This document shows positions 1 through 7,305 of a stretch of DNA of 64,000 nt, piece after piece. The first letter of the stretch is position 1; the number at the start of each line of letters is the position of its first letter. The notes below the pieces were generated by a model, which saw nothing but the letters and a program-made list of their open reading frames with translations, was not told the DNA's origin and did not search any database. The DNA is taken from assembly GCA_964490975.1 (NCBI GenBank), contig CAZBEQ010000010.1, positions 20,150 through 84,149 of the forward strand. Direction: 5' to 3'. The position numbers were made by a program, and so were the translations under genes. Origin of the DNA: DTU013 sp964490975 (GTDB lineage: Bacteria > Bacillota > Clostridia > Acetivibrionales > DTU013).

Positions 1-44
1 TCCGTCTACTTATTAAACACTTCAGTAAAAAGAAAATTTTTCTG

Positions 45-129
45 CTAAGCGTAATTTGCTTTGCAAATTACGCTTAGTAAAAAGATTTTCTTACCCAAGC
101 ATAAAATTTTCAAAGGAAATTCTTATGCT
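45..129. terminator. Tandem hairpins downstream of pyrG
   Basis: A perfect 15-bp inverted repeat (45-59 and 63-77, loop TTT) is followed by a second stem, AGCATAA (98-104) with TTATGCT (123-129). The first is flanked by A/T runs on both sides and could stop transcription in either direction, including from pyrG on the minus strand. Confidence 0.6.
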
Positions 130-205
130 ACTGTGCATTTCAACGAGGCAATTGATATATTTGACGCCTCAGCTGTGTTTCAACGAGGGCTCGTCAATTA
201 TCGGG

Positions 206-1804
206 TTATTTTCGAAGAGCTGCTCCCACAAGTCCGAGGAAAAGCGGGTGCGGCCTGTTTGGTCTGCTCCTGAATTCCGGATGGAATTGTACCCCTATAT
301 TAAAATCGCATCCCGGTATTTCCACCGTTTCTACCAATCTGCCGTCAGGAGACGTCCCGCTTATGACAAGTCCGTCTCTGGTGAACTCATCTCTGAAATC
401 ATTGTTGAACTCGTAACGGTGGCGGTGGCGTTCATTTATTATATCAGCCTCATAGCACTTCTCCATAGCAGTCCCTGCTGTGATATGACAGGGATAACTT
501 CCAAGGCGCAGTGTCCCGCCCTTGTCTATCTCATCAAACTGTCCGGGCATAAAATCAATAACCCTGTGTTTGCTGTTCTCGTCGAATTCACGTGAATTGG
601 CATCGCTCCAGCCGAGAACATTCCTTGCATATTCAATGACAGCAATCTGCATTCCAAGGCAGATCCCAAGGTATGGTACATTATTTCCCCGTGCATAACG
701 GGCTGCGAGTATCTTTCCTTCTATACCTCTGCCTCCAAAGCCTCCGGGTACGATCATGCCGCTGATCTTTGACAATACCTCGCTGTAGTTATCCTCATTC
801 AGGCTTTCAGAGTCGATCCATTCTATCCTTATTTTCGCTCCATGCCTATATCCGGCATGCCGTAGCGCCTCTGCGACTGACAAATATGCATCGTGCATCT
901 GCACATACTTTCCAACGATACCGATGGACACCGTTTTTGTCCGTCTGTTAATACTGTCTATGAGCGATTGCCACTCTCTGAGATCTGGCTGTGGTGCATC
1001 TATGCCAAGTTCACGGCAAACGATATCCGAAAAATGCATCTTTTCAAGCTTCAGCGGTACCTCATACAAAACAGGTGTCGTTACATTTTCTAAAACGCAG
1101 TCTGGTTTAACATTGCAAAAGCCTGCTACCTTTTTGAATATGCTTTCATCCGTGATAGGCTCGTCACAGCGAAGCACAATGATGTCGGGTTTTATTCCCA
1201 TACCCTGAAGTTCTTTGACCGAGTGCTGCGTCGGCTTTGACTTATGTTCACCTGAAGCCTTCAGGTATGGTACAAGTGTCACATGTATATACAACGCATT
1301 TCCTCTGCCAACTTCACTGCCAACCTGACGTATAGCCTCAATAAAAGGCTGGCTTTCAATGTCTCCCGCAGTTCCGCCTATTTCAGTTATTACGATATCA
1401 GCATTTGTTTTTCTACCAACGCTGTAAATAAACTCCTTAATTTCATTTGTCACATGCGGTATTACCTGAACAGTGCTACCCAGGTATTCACCCCTGCGTT
1501 CCTTGCTGAGAACATTTGAATAAACCTTTCCTGTCGTCAGGTTTGAATATTTATTTAGATCTTCATCAATGAACCTTTCATAGTGTCCGAGATCCAGGTC
1601 AGTTTCCGCTCCATCCTCTGTTACATATACCTCTCCATGCTGATATGGACTCATCGTACCGGGGTCGACATTTATATATGGATCCAGCTTCTGTGCCGCC
1701 ACTTTCAGGCCTCTTGTCTTTAGCAACCTGCCGAGCGACGCCGCAGTAATGCCCTTCCCCAATCCGGAAACAACACCGCCTGTTACAAAAATATACTTAG
1801 TCAT
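206..1804 (-). CDS. pyrG: CTP synthase
   Basis: CTP synthase, 532 residues, the usual family length. It aminates UTP to CTP using ATP and glutamine in the cytoplasm. The N-terminal synthase half starts with the family hallmark FVTGGVVSGLGKG (P-loop) and carries the LDPYINVDPGTMSP stretch. The C-terminal class I glutamine amidotransferase half has the nucleophile elbow GICLGMQ near residue 380 and the His-Glu pair in FHPEF near residue 510. The start ATG has a clear AAGGAGG site a few bases upstream. It follows the glutamate synthase genes on the same strand after about 120 bp, so readthrough is possible, but the gap and a small leader hairpin suggest its own transcript. Both products, glutamate and CTP, depend on glutamine nitrogen. 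Confidence 0.97.
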   Translation of the reverse strand: MTKYIFVTGGVVSGLGKGITAASLGRLLKTRGLKVAAQKLDPYINVDPGTMSPYQHGEVYVTEDGAETDLDLGHYERFIDEDLNKYSNLTTGKVYSNVLSKERRGEYLGSTVQVIPHVTNEIKEFIYSVGRKTNADIVITEIGGTAGDIESQPFIEAIRQVGSEVGRGNALYIHVTLVPYLKASGEHKSKPTQHSVKELQGMGIKPDIIVLRCDEPITDESIFKKVAGFCNVKPDCVLENVTTPVLYEVPLKLEKMHFSDIVCRELGIDAPQPDLREWQSLIDSINRRTKTVSIGIVGKYVQMHDAYLSVAEALRHAGYRHGAKIRIEWIDSESLNEDNYSEVLSKISGMIVPGGFGGRGIEGKILAARYARGNNVPYLGICLGMQIAVIEYARNVLGWSDANSREFDENSKHRVIDFMPGQFDEIDKGGTLRLGSYPCHITAGTAMEKCYEADIINERHRHRYEFNNDFRDEFTRDGLVISGTSPDGRLVETVEIPGCDFNIGVQFHPEFRSRPNRPHPLFLGLVGAALRK

Positions 1805-1843
1805 AATACCTCCTTATACATCTATTATTCTTAACAGCACATA

Positions 1844-1871
1844 ACCGCATACTAAACTAATAGAATGCGGT
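1844..1871 (-). promoter_or_regulatory. Small hairpin in the pyrG leader
   Basis: ACCGCAT (1844-1850) pairs with ATGCGGT (1865-1871) between the glutamate synthase genes and pyrG. There is no strong U-tract after it on the minus strand. It may be a leader structure, but no known pyrG control element is recognised. Confidence 0.25.
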
Positions 1872-1926
1872 CTATGTTTTCTTTTATCAAAAAAGTTTTA
1901 GAAAGCCTTCTCCAGGCTGATCTTAC

Positions 1927-2643
1927 TTAGTTCTGCACATACAGTTGTTTGTATGGATTATGGGTGTCCGGTGCCAGTACATGAAACTCTTTGTCTGTTA
2001 TTGTTTCATAAGGGACATCAAAGAGCTGTGAAAATTCAGCCAGATATTTCCCGATCATCTCCATGTCAGAGCTGTCAGCTTTTTTGCTACTCACCTGTCT
2101 TGGCAGTCTGAGGCCTTTAATATCGCCCCTCAGATATATTTTCCCTCCATGCATGCCGGTTCCGCAGAAGTTACCTGCCACCGGTCCATTCCTGTCAAAG
2201 CCGAGTACTATAATAATGCCACCCGCCTGGTATTCGCCCAGAAAGCTTCCACAGCTGCCTCCAATTACCATGACCGGCAGTTTTCCGGCATATGCCTTCA
2301 TGTGGATACCTGCTCGGTAGCCCGCATTTCCCCTGATATATATTTCGCCTCCGCGCATAGCATAGCCGGCAGCATCTCCTGCATTTCCGTATACCACTAT
2401 TCTGCCGTCATTCATAGTATCCCCGGCAGCATCCTGCGCATTCCCTCTTACAGTGATATCAGCGCCATCCAGATATGCGCCAAGCGCATTTCCCGGGGTA
2501 CCGTTTATGAGGATTTTCACCTTATCCATACCGCTTGCAATAAACCTCTGACCGATACAATCATTGATAGTGACATCACTGCCGCTTTTTCTAATTTCCT
2601 CATTCAACGAACGATGGTCCATGCCTGCAGCGTTTATTATCAT
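1927..2643 (-). CDS. Glutamate synthase GXGXG-domain subunit
   Basis: Stand-alone version of the C-terminal GXGXG beta-helix domain of glutamate synthase large subunit, about 238 residues. The repeating Gly patterns (GNAGDAAGYAMRGG, IRGNAGYRAG, GGSCGSFLGEYQAGG) mark turns of a right-handed beta-helix. In full-length GltB this domain is structural and couples the amidotransferase and FMN sites. The start chosen is ATG at 2643, one base after the upstream stop codon and behind a GGGAGGAG site; an upstream in-frame start would run into the oxidoreductase gene. It is the last gene of the five-gene split glutamate synthase operon. The FMN, amidotransferase, ferredoxin and flavoprotein parts are all separate genes here. 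Confidence 0.88.
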   Translation of the reverse strand: MIINAAGMDHRSLNEEIRKSGSDVTINDCIGQRFIASGMDKVKILINGTPGNALGAYLDGADITVRGNAQDAAGDTMNDGRIVVYGNAGDAAGYAMRGGEIYIRGNAGYRAGIHMKAYAGKLPVMVIGGSCGSFLGEYQAGGIIIVLGFDRNGPVAGNFCGTGMHGGKIYLRGDIKGLRLPRQVSSKKADSSDMEMIGKYLAEFSQLFDVPYETITDKEFHVLAPDTHNPYKQLYVQN

Positions 2644-2644
2644 C

Positions 2645-3880
2645 TCAAACCACTCCTCCCAGCTTCTGCAGCCTGTATTTTCTCGAAAAAGCCATAAGTG
2701 ACGGCTTCTCACAAATAAGCTCAAAATCTATATCATAGAGAGGCACCTTGTTCTGTATCAACGATGTATATATTCCTGCCTTTTCTACATCGCCAACAAG
2801 TATATATCCCTTCAGCAGACCTTCTGCGTAAAAAAGCTTTTTATATGACCCGTCCGCATTTTTCTCGTAGCTATCTCCCGTGTAGCTTCCTGCAGTGATG
2901 ATGTGGAGTCCGAAAAAGCTGATGGCATTCATTGGGATAGCTCGGTCGAATCTTTTTTCTCCGCCTGCCATGTTTATTCCGGCACATTCTCCCTGCCTGT
3001 ACGCATTCGGAAGCAATGCAAGCACCCGTCTCTGGCCGCATGATATATCAAAGCTCTCAGTACAGTCTCCCGCCGCAAATATGCCATCTATATCAGTCCT
3101 CATAAATTCATCCGTTACTATCCCGCGGCTGGTTTCACCACCTATATCACGTATGAGTGAAGTATTAGGCCGCACCCCGACAGCAAGCACCAGAATATCA
3201 AAATCCACACTGCTGCCGCTACTGAGGTATGCAGTCATTGCGTCAAAACGGCTGACACTTTGCCCTAGTATGAAGGATATATTGTTATTTTCAATATGTT
3301 TTTGCACCATCGCTGCAGAAGAATCATCCAATATACTGGAGAGTATTCTATTGCTCAGGTCGACTATAGTAATGTTTTTCACACAACGTGCAATACCCTC
3401 GGCACATTTTAACCCTATTAGCCCGGCACCGATGATCAAAACACGCTTATCCTGACCCAGCACATCTTTGAGAGCAACAGCATCATCAAGTGACATAAAG
3501 CTGTATTTGCTACCTACGCTATCCAAACCTTCGAAATTTGGTATCAACGGAGTTGAGCCGGTTGCCGTGAGAAGTCTGTCATACGGTATCTGTGTACCGT
3601 CTTCAAGAAGTACTGTTTTGCTTTCCTTGCTGATGCCGGTGACATTACTGCCGAGTATTGTCCGACAATTATTTTTCTCATAAAAATCCAACGGACGGTA
3701 TCTCATACGTTCAACATCTGTTTTCCCCTGTAGGAGATAGGATATGAGCGGTCTTGAATAGGTGTGGTATTTCTCGCTTGATATTACCGTTATTTCACCG
3801 GTCTGATCCATCTGCCTTATACCTTCGATAGCACCGACAGCAGCAGTACTGTTTCCTATGATCACATATCTCATTGTCAT
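2645..3880 (-). CDS. FAD-dependent NAD(P)H oxidoreductase of the glutamate synthase cluster
   Basis: A 411-residue pyridine nucleotide-disulphide oxidoreductase-type flavoprotein of the NADH-rubredoxin/nitrite reductase class. The N-terminal FAD-binding fold is seen in YVIIGNSTAAVGAIEGI, the second NAD(P)-binding GxGxxG in VLIIGAGLIGLKCAEGI near residues 145-160, and the FAD-contacting GIFAAGDCTES near residue 265. There is no redox-active CxxxxC motif, as expected for this subgroup. It probably passes electrons from NAD(P)H through the neighbouring ferredoxin to the FMN glutamate synthase subunit. Genes on both sides belong to the same operon with spacings of zero to one base. Electron-donor preference cannot be read from the sequence. 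Confidence 0.85.
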   Translation of the reverse strand: MTMRYVIIGNSTAAVGAIEGIRQMDQTGEITVISSEKYHTYSRPLISYLLQGKTDVERMRYRPLDFYEKNNCRTILGSNVTGISKESKTVLLEDGTQIPYDRLLTATGSTPLIPNFEGLDSVGSKYSFMSLDDAVALKDVLGQDKRVLIIGAGLIGLKCAEGIARCVKNITIVDLSNRILSSILDDSSAAMVQKHIENNNISFILGQSVSRFDAMTAYLSSGSSVDFDILVLAVGVRPNTSLIRDIGGETSRGIVTDEFMRTDIDGIFAAGDCTESFDISCGQRRVLALLPNAYRQGECAGINMAGGEKRFDRAIPMNAISFFGLHIITAGSYTGDSYEKNADGSYKKLFYAEGLLKGYILVGDVEKAGIYTSLIQNKVPLYDIDFELICEKPSLMAFSRKYRLQKLGGVV

Positions 3881-4309
3881 CTACCTCTCTTCATACACTA
3901 TAGCCCCATTGGGACATCCCGCCACACACGCAGGAACTCCGGCATGGTTTTTGACACACAGCTCACACTTTTGCACGGCTCCGTTATCCGATGGAGAAAT
4001 AGCCCCATATGGGCAGGACAGGATACATGTATAACAACTGACGCATCTGTCCTCATCCACCATTATTATACCGTCCTTTATCGAAAGCGCGCCCGTGATA
4101 CAGCCCTTAACGCAAAGCGGTTCATCGCAGTGCCTGCAGGAAACTGCAAAACATATGTCGTTGTTTTCCTCTATCCTGATCCTCGGGCGTATCTCCAGGT
4201 TTCTCAGTGCCAGAGCCATGTTCCTTTCTCCGGTATTGGCAAAAGCACAGTTATATTCACAAAGTCTGCATCCAAGACACCATTTTTCATTGACATAAAC
4301 TCTTTTCAT
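3881..4309 (-). CDS. Polyferredoxin-type 4Fe-4S electron-transfer protein
   Basis: A 142-residue iron-sulphur protein with four groups of cysteines: CLGCRLCEYNC, CRHCDEPLCVKGC, CVSCYTCILSCPYGA and CELCVKNHAGVPACVAGC. This matches HycB/DmsB-like electron-transfer subunits carrying up to four 4Fe-4S clusters. It lies between the flavoprotein and the FMN subunit, so it likely carries electrons between them. The chosen ATG (4309) has GGGAG nine bases upstream. A GTG three codons earlier would overlap the preceding gene by four bases and is the alternative start. Confidence 0.87.
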   Translation of the reverse strand: MKRVYVNEKWCLGCRLCEYNCAFANTGERNMALALRNLEIRPRIRIEENNDICFAVSCRHCDEPLCVKGCITGALSIKDGIIMVDEDRCVSCYTCILSCPYGAISPSDNGAVQKCELCVKNHAGVPACVAGCPNGAIVYEER

Positions 4310-4314
4310 AAATC

Positions 4315-5820
4315 TCACTCCCCTGCGTGTGATATGCCGAGTATCCCGAGTTCCTTTTCATTGAGCCCAGTTCCTCTAAGCATCAGCCTGTTGCCCTTCA
4401 GCGCCTCGATGGAATTGATCCCCATGCCGCCCATAAGCTCTTTGATCTCATGGTCCCATGCAGTCAGCAGATTCACAAGGCGCTTGCAGCCCATATCGGG
4501 ATTGAGCCGTTTTACAAGCTCGGGCCGCTGTGTTGCAATGCCCCAGTTACATTTTCCCATCTGACAGCTGCGGCAAAGATGACAACCCAATGCAAGCAGT
4601 GCACCTGTAGCTATATAAACCGCATCCGCGCCTAACGCAATAGCCTTGACCACATCGGCGCTGTTTCTTATGCTGCCTCCGGCAACAAGAGAGACATTGT
4701 TTCTGATCCCTTCATCGCGAAGACGTGAATCAACACTTGCCAAAGCCAGTTCGATAGGTATGCCTACATTATCACGTATCCTTGTTGGCGCAGCGCCGGT
4801 TCCTCCTCTGAAACCGTCAATTGCGATTATATCCGCGCCGCTTCGTGCTATACCGCTTGCGATAGCGGCTATATTATGGACAGCCGCCACCTTTACAATA
4901 ACTGGCTTTTTATATTGTGTGGCTTCCTTCAGTGAAAATACAAGCTGTCTCAGATCCTCTATAGAGTAAATATCGTGGTGAGGAGCAGGTGAAATGGCAT
5001 CCGAGCCCTCAGGTATCATTCTCGTTTTGGAAATATCTCCGACGATTTTTTCTCCGGGCAGATGACCACCTATACCCGGCTTTGCGCCCTGCCCCATTTT
5101 TATTTCAATTGCCGCCCCTGCTTCAAGGTATTGTCTGTGAACTCCGAAGCGTCCGGACGCAACCTGCACTATTGTATTCTTCCCGTATTTGTAGAAGTCT
5201 TCGTGAAGCCCGCCTTCTCCCGTATTGTAAAAAATGCCAAGCTCGCTCGCTGCCCTGGCGAGGCTTTCATGCGCATTGTAGCTTATCGAGCCGTAGGACA
5301 TAGCCGAAAACATAACAGGCATTGAAAGCTCCAGCTGCGGTGTCAGGTTGCATTTGAGGCTTCCGTCCGGATTACGTTCTATCCTTTCCGGCTTTTTACC
5401 AAGGAACACTTTTGTCTCCATAGGTTCACGAAGCGGATCTATAGACGGATTAGTAACCTGGGACGCATTTATCAGTATTTTATCCCAATAAACCGGGTAT
5501 TTTTCAGGATTCCCCATGGATGAAAGAAGTACACCACCGCTTCCCGCCTGCTTGTATATCTCCTTTATCGCCGACTGGTTCCAATTTGCGTTTTCCTTGA
5601 AGCAATGGTCACTTTTCACTATTTTCAAAGCCCTTGTCGGGCAGAGCGAAACACATCTGTGGCAGTTAACACATTTTGATTCATCGCTGAGCATAAAATT
5701 TCCGTTCTCCACATAAGAGTGAACTTCATTTGCACACTGCCTTTCACATACCCTACAGCGTATACAGCGGCTGTCGTTTCTTACAATTTCATAATCAGGA
5801 TACATATAATCTACCGGCAT
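4315..5820 (-). CDS. Glutamate synthase FMN-binding (catalytic) subunit
   Basis: A 501-residue FMN-binding glutamate synthase domain of the archaeal-type split enzyme. It converts 2-oxoglutarate and ammonia delivered from glutamine into glutamate. The N-terminus holds two 4Fe-4S motifs (CIRCRVCERQC near residue 19 and CVNCHRCVSLCP near residue 50). The TIM barrel follows, with GGLHEDFYKYG, KMGQGAKPGIGGHLPG and IDGFRGGTGAAP as characteristic FMN and substrate loops. Near the C-terminus, CHLCRSCQMGKCNWG is the usual 3Fe-4S-type cysteine cluster. The start ATG sits behind GGAGGTG and overlaps the end of the amidotransferase gene, which implies coupled translation. Confidence 0.93.
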   Translation of the reverse strand: MPVDYMYPDYEIVRNDSRCIRCRVCERQCANEVHSYVENGNFMLSDESKCVNCHRCVSLCPTRALKIVKSDHCFKENANWNQSAIKEIYKQAGSGGVLLSSMGNPEKYPVYWDKILINASQVTNPSIDPLREPMETKVFLGKKPERIERNPDGSLKCNLTPQLELSMPVMFSAMSYGSISYNAHESLARAASELGIFYNTGEGGLHEDFYKYGKNTIVQVASGRFGVHRQYLEAGAAIEIKMGQGAKPGIGGHLPGEKIVGDISKTRMIPEGSDAISPAPHHDIYSIEDLRQLVFSLKEATQYKKPVIVKVAAVHNIAAIASGIARSGADIIAIDGFRGGTGAAPTRIRDNVGIPIELALASVDSRLRDEGIRNNVSLVAGGSIRNSADVVKAIALGADAVYIATGALLALGCHLCRSCQMGKCNWGIATQRPELVKRLNPDMGCKRLVNLLTAWDHEIKELMGGMGINSIEALKGNRLMLRGTGLNEKELGILGISHAGE

Positions 5821-6929
5821 TGCTCAGCACCTCCATCCAATGTCACTATAACAGGCTCTCCTCCCGCAGGCGACCATATCCTTTCCAACTCCGGTTCCAT
5901 AATCCTTATGGCACATTCCTCACTTGCGGCGTATACCATGTCGCCCTTTTCGGCTATGACCATGGAACGCAGCTTCAAGCGGTCATTCAGCGCCATCATC
6001 CCTCCGCTGAAGCCAAGCAGGATCGAAAATGGCCCGGTGATGAGAAGGCTCGAAAAGGCATTTCTTAGATACGTCAGCCTCTCTCTTTCCGCCGGCGGCT
6101 TGCTCTTGATAGTGCTCCAGAACGGTGCCGCAATTATGTTTGCAACTTCTGTCAAGGTCAGCTTCTGTTTTCTTACCAAATAGTCAATTATATAAGTTAT
6201 AACCTCTGTATCTGTTAAAAGCGTACATTTGTAGCCATACATTTCTATAAAGCGACGGTTTGCATCATAGGAGGATATCTCTCCGTTATGCACTATGGAA
6301 TAATCCAGCATCGAAAACGGATGGGCTCCCCCCCACCAGCCCGGAGTATTGGTAGGGTATCTGCCATGTGCAGTCCATGAGTAGCCCTCATATTCGTCAA
6401 GACGGTAAAAGACTCCAACGTCCTCAGGAAACCCAACGGCTTTGAACGAGCCCATGTTCTTTCCACTGGAGAAGACATATGAGCCCTTGAAGGTTGTGTT
6501 GATTCTGATCACAGCACGCACGACATATTCATCCTCATCGAGCTGGCTGTCGATCAGTTTATTATGGTGTGGCGTCACAAAATACCTCCATATGAGCGGC
6601 TCATCAGTGATCTTTTTAGTCTTCCGTATCGGTATCCTTGACAGGTTGATTACTTCAAATGCCTTGTCAATATACTTCTCACACTCTTCCTTTGCGGCTG
6701 TATTATTGTAAAAAACATGAAGCGCATACAGATCCTTGTACTGCGGATATATCCCGTAACCGGCAAATCCGCCTCCAAGTCCGTTTGACCTGTCATGCAT
6801 GACTGTCATCGCTTTTATTATCCTCTCACCTGAGATGCTTTTCCCCGATCTGGAAAACAGGCCTGCAATGGCACATCCCGACGGTATCCTTATCTGTCCT
6901 TCTTTTTGAATCAAATCTTCATTTATCAT
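5811..6929 (-). CDS. Glutamate synthase class II glutamine amidotransferase subunit
   Basis: A 372-residue class II (Ntn-type) glutamine amidotransferase, first gene of the split glutamate synthase operon. It corresponds to the N-terminal domain of GltB and supplies ammonia from glutamine. The motifs HGRYPTNTPGWWGGAHPF and IVHNGEISSYDANR are the conserved glutamine-binding and oxyanion regions. The likely nucleophile Cys lies in the segment SGCAIAGLFS near the N-terminus. Unlike PurF-type enzymes it is not immediately preceded by the initiator Met, so N-terminal processing must be assumed. Start chosen at ATG 6929 behind AGGAAAGGA. An ATG 30 codons upstream lies in the leader dyad and is unlikely. 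Confidence 0.88.
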   Translation of the reverse strand: MINEDLIQKEGQIRIPSGCAIAGLFSRSGKSISGERIIKAMTVMHDRSNGLGGGFAGYGIYPQYKDLYALHVFYNNTAAKEECEKYIDKAFEVINLSRIPIRKTKKITDEPLIWRYFVTPHHNKLIDSQLDEDEYVVRAVIRINTTFKGSYVFSSGKNMGSFKAVGFPEDVGVFYRLDEYEGYSWTAHGRYPTNTPGWWGGAHPFSMLDYSIVHNGEISSYDANRRFIEMYGYKCTLLTDTEVITYIIDYLVRKQKLTLTEVANIIAAPFWSTIKSKPPAERERLTYLRNAFSSLLITGPFSILLGFSGGMMALNDRLKLRSMVIAEKGDMVYAASEECAIRIMEPELERIWSPAGGEPVIVTLDGGAEQCR

Positions 6930-6972
6930 CACGGGATCCGTCCTTTCCTGTACATTTTGTCTTATAAAATGA

Positions 6973-7027
6973 CAATGACGCTCAATATGCAAATTATTGC
7001 TCTGCAAAATGAACGTCATTGTTCATT
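6973..7027 (-). promoter_or_regulatory. Dyad and hexaloop hairpin in the glutamate synthase leader
   Basis: CAATGACG (6973-6980) and CGTCATTG (7014-7021) are the ends of a roughly 19-bp imperfect dyad downstream of the promoter. Nested at its 5' side on the transcript, a 7-bp stem AATGAAC/GTTCATT closes a six-base loop AATGAC. The A1 and G4 loop bases match the rule for ANTAR-protein RNA targets. A second hexaloop hairpin was not found, so the assignment is tentative. Confidence 0.4.
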
Positions 7028-7031
7028 ACTT

Positions 7032-7060
7032 ACTATAAAACAAACGAAGTCATGTGTCAA
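7032..7060 (-). promoter_or_regulatory. Sigma-A promoter of the glutamate synthase operon
   Basis: On the minus strand, TTGACA (7060-7055), a 17-base spacer and TATAGT (7037-7032) form a near-consensus vegetative promoter. It lies about 100 bases upstream of the amidotransferase start codon. Confidence 0.8.
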
Positions 7061-7182
7061 TGTGTTTTGCAACTTTTATAAATATTTCATGCAAATTAAC
7101 CATTTTATAAAGTGATTCATGGCCTGTGCTTCGATTGTTTTGCATGAGTAGTTGTGAAGTCCTGCATATTTTAAAAAAACTA

Positions 7183-7212
7183 TTGACAGCCAATTTTTTA
7201 GTGATATATAAT
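7183..7212 (+). promoter_or_regulatory. Sigma-A promoter of glnN
   Basis: TTGACA (7183-7188), an 18-base spacer and TATAAT (7207-7212) give a consensus promoter. Transcription should start around 7219, directly at the base of the hairpin that follows. Confidence 0.85.
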
Positions 7213-7220
7213 ATCGTTAT

Positions 7221-7280
7221 AAACGGCAAAGGTGCCGCGCAGATTTTTTCTGCAGCACCTTTGCCGTTTTTTATTTTTTA
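7221..7280 (+). terminator. Hairpin-plus-U-tract terminator in the glnN 5' leader
   Basis: A 15-bp stem (7221-7235 with 7255-7269) encloses a smaller GCAGA/TCTGC stem and is followed by a run of T. This is a canonical intrinsic terminator placed at the very start of the glnN transcript, between the promoter and the ribosome binding site. It could be an attenuator, a 5' stabilising stem, or the end of a short RNA. No alternative antiterminator pairing is obvious in the short leader. Confidence 0.7.
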
Positions 7281-7305
7281 TCAGAATTGAAAGGAGCAAA
7301 TAATT

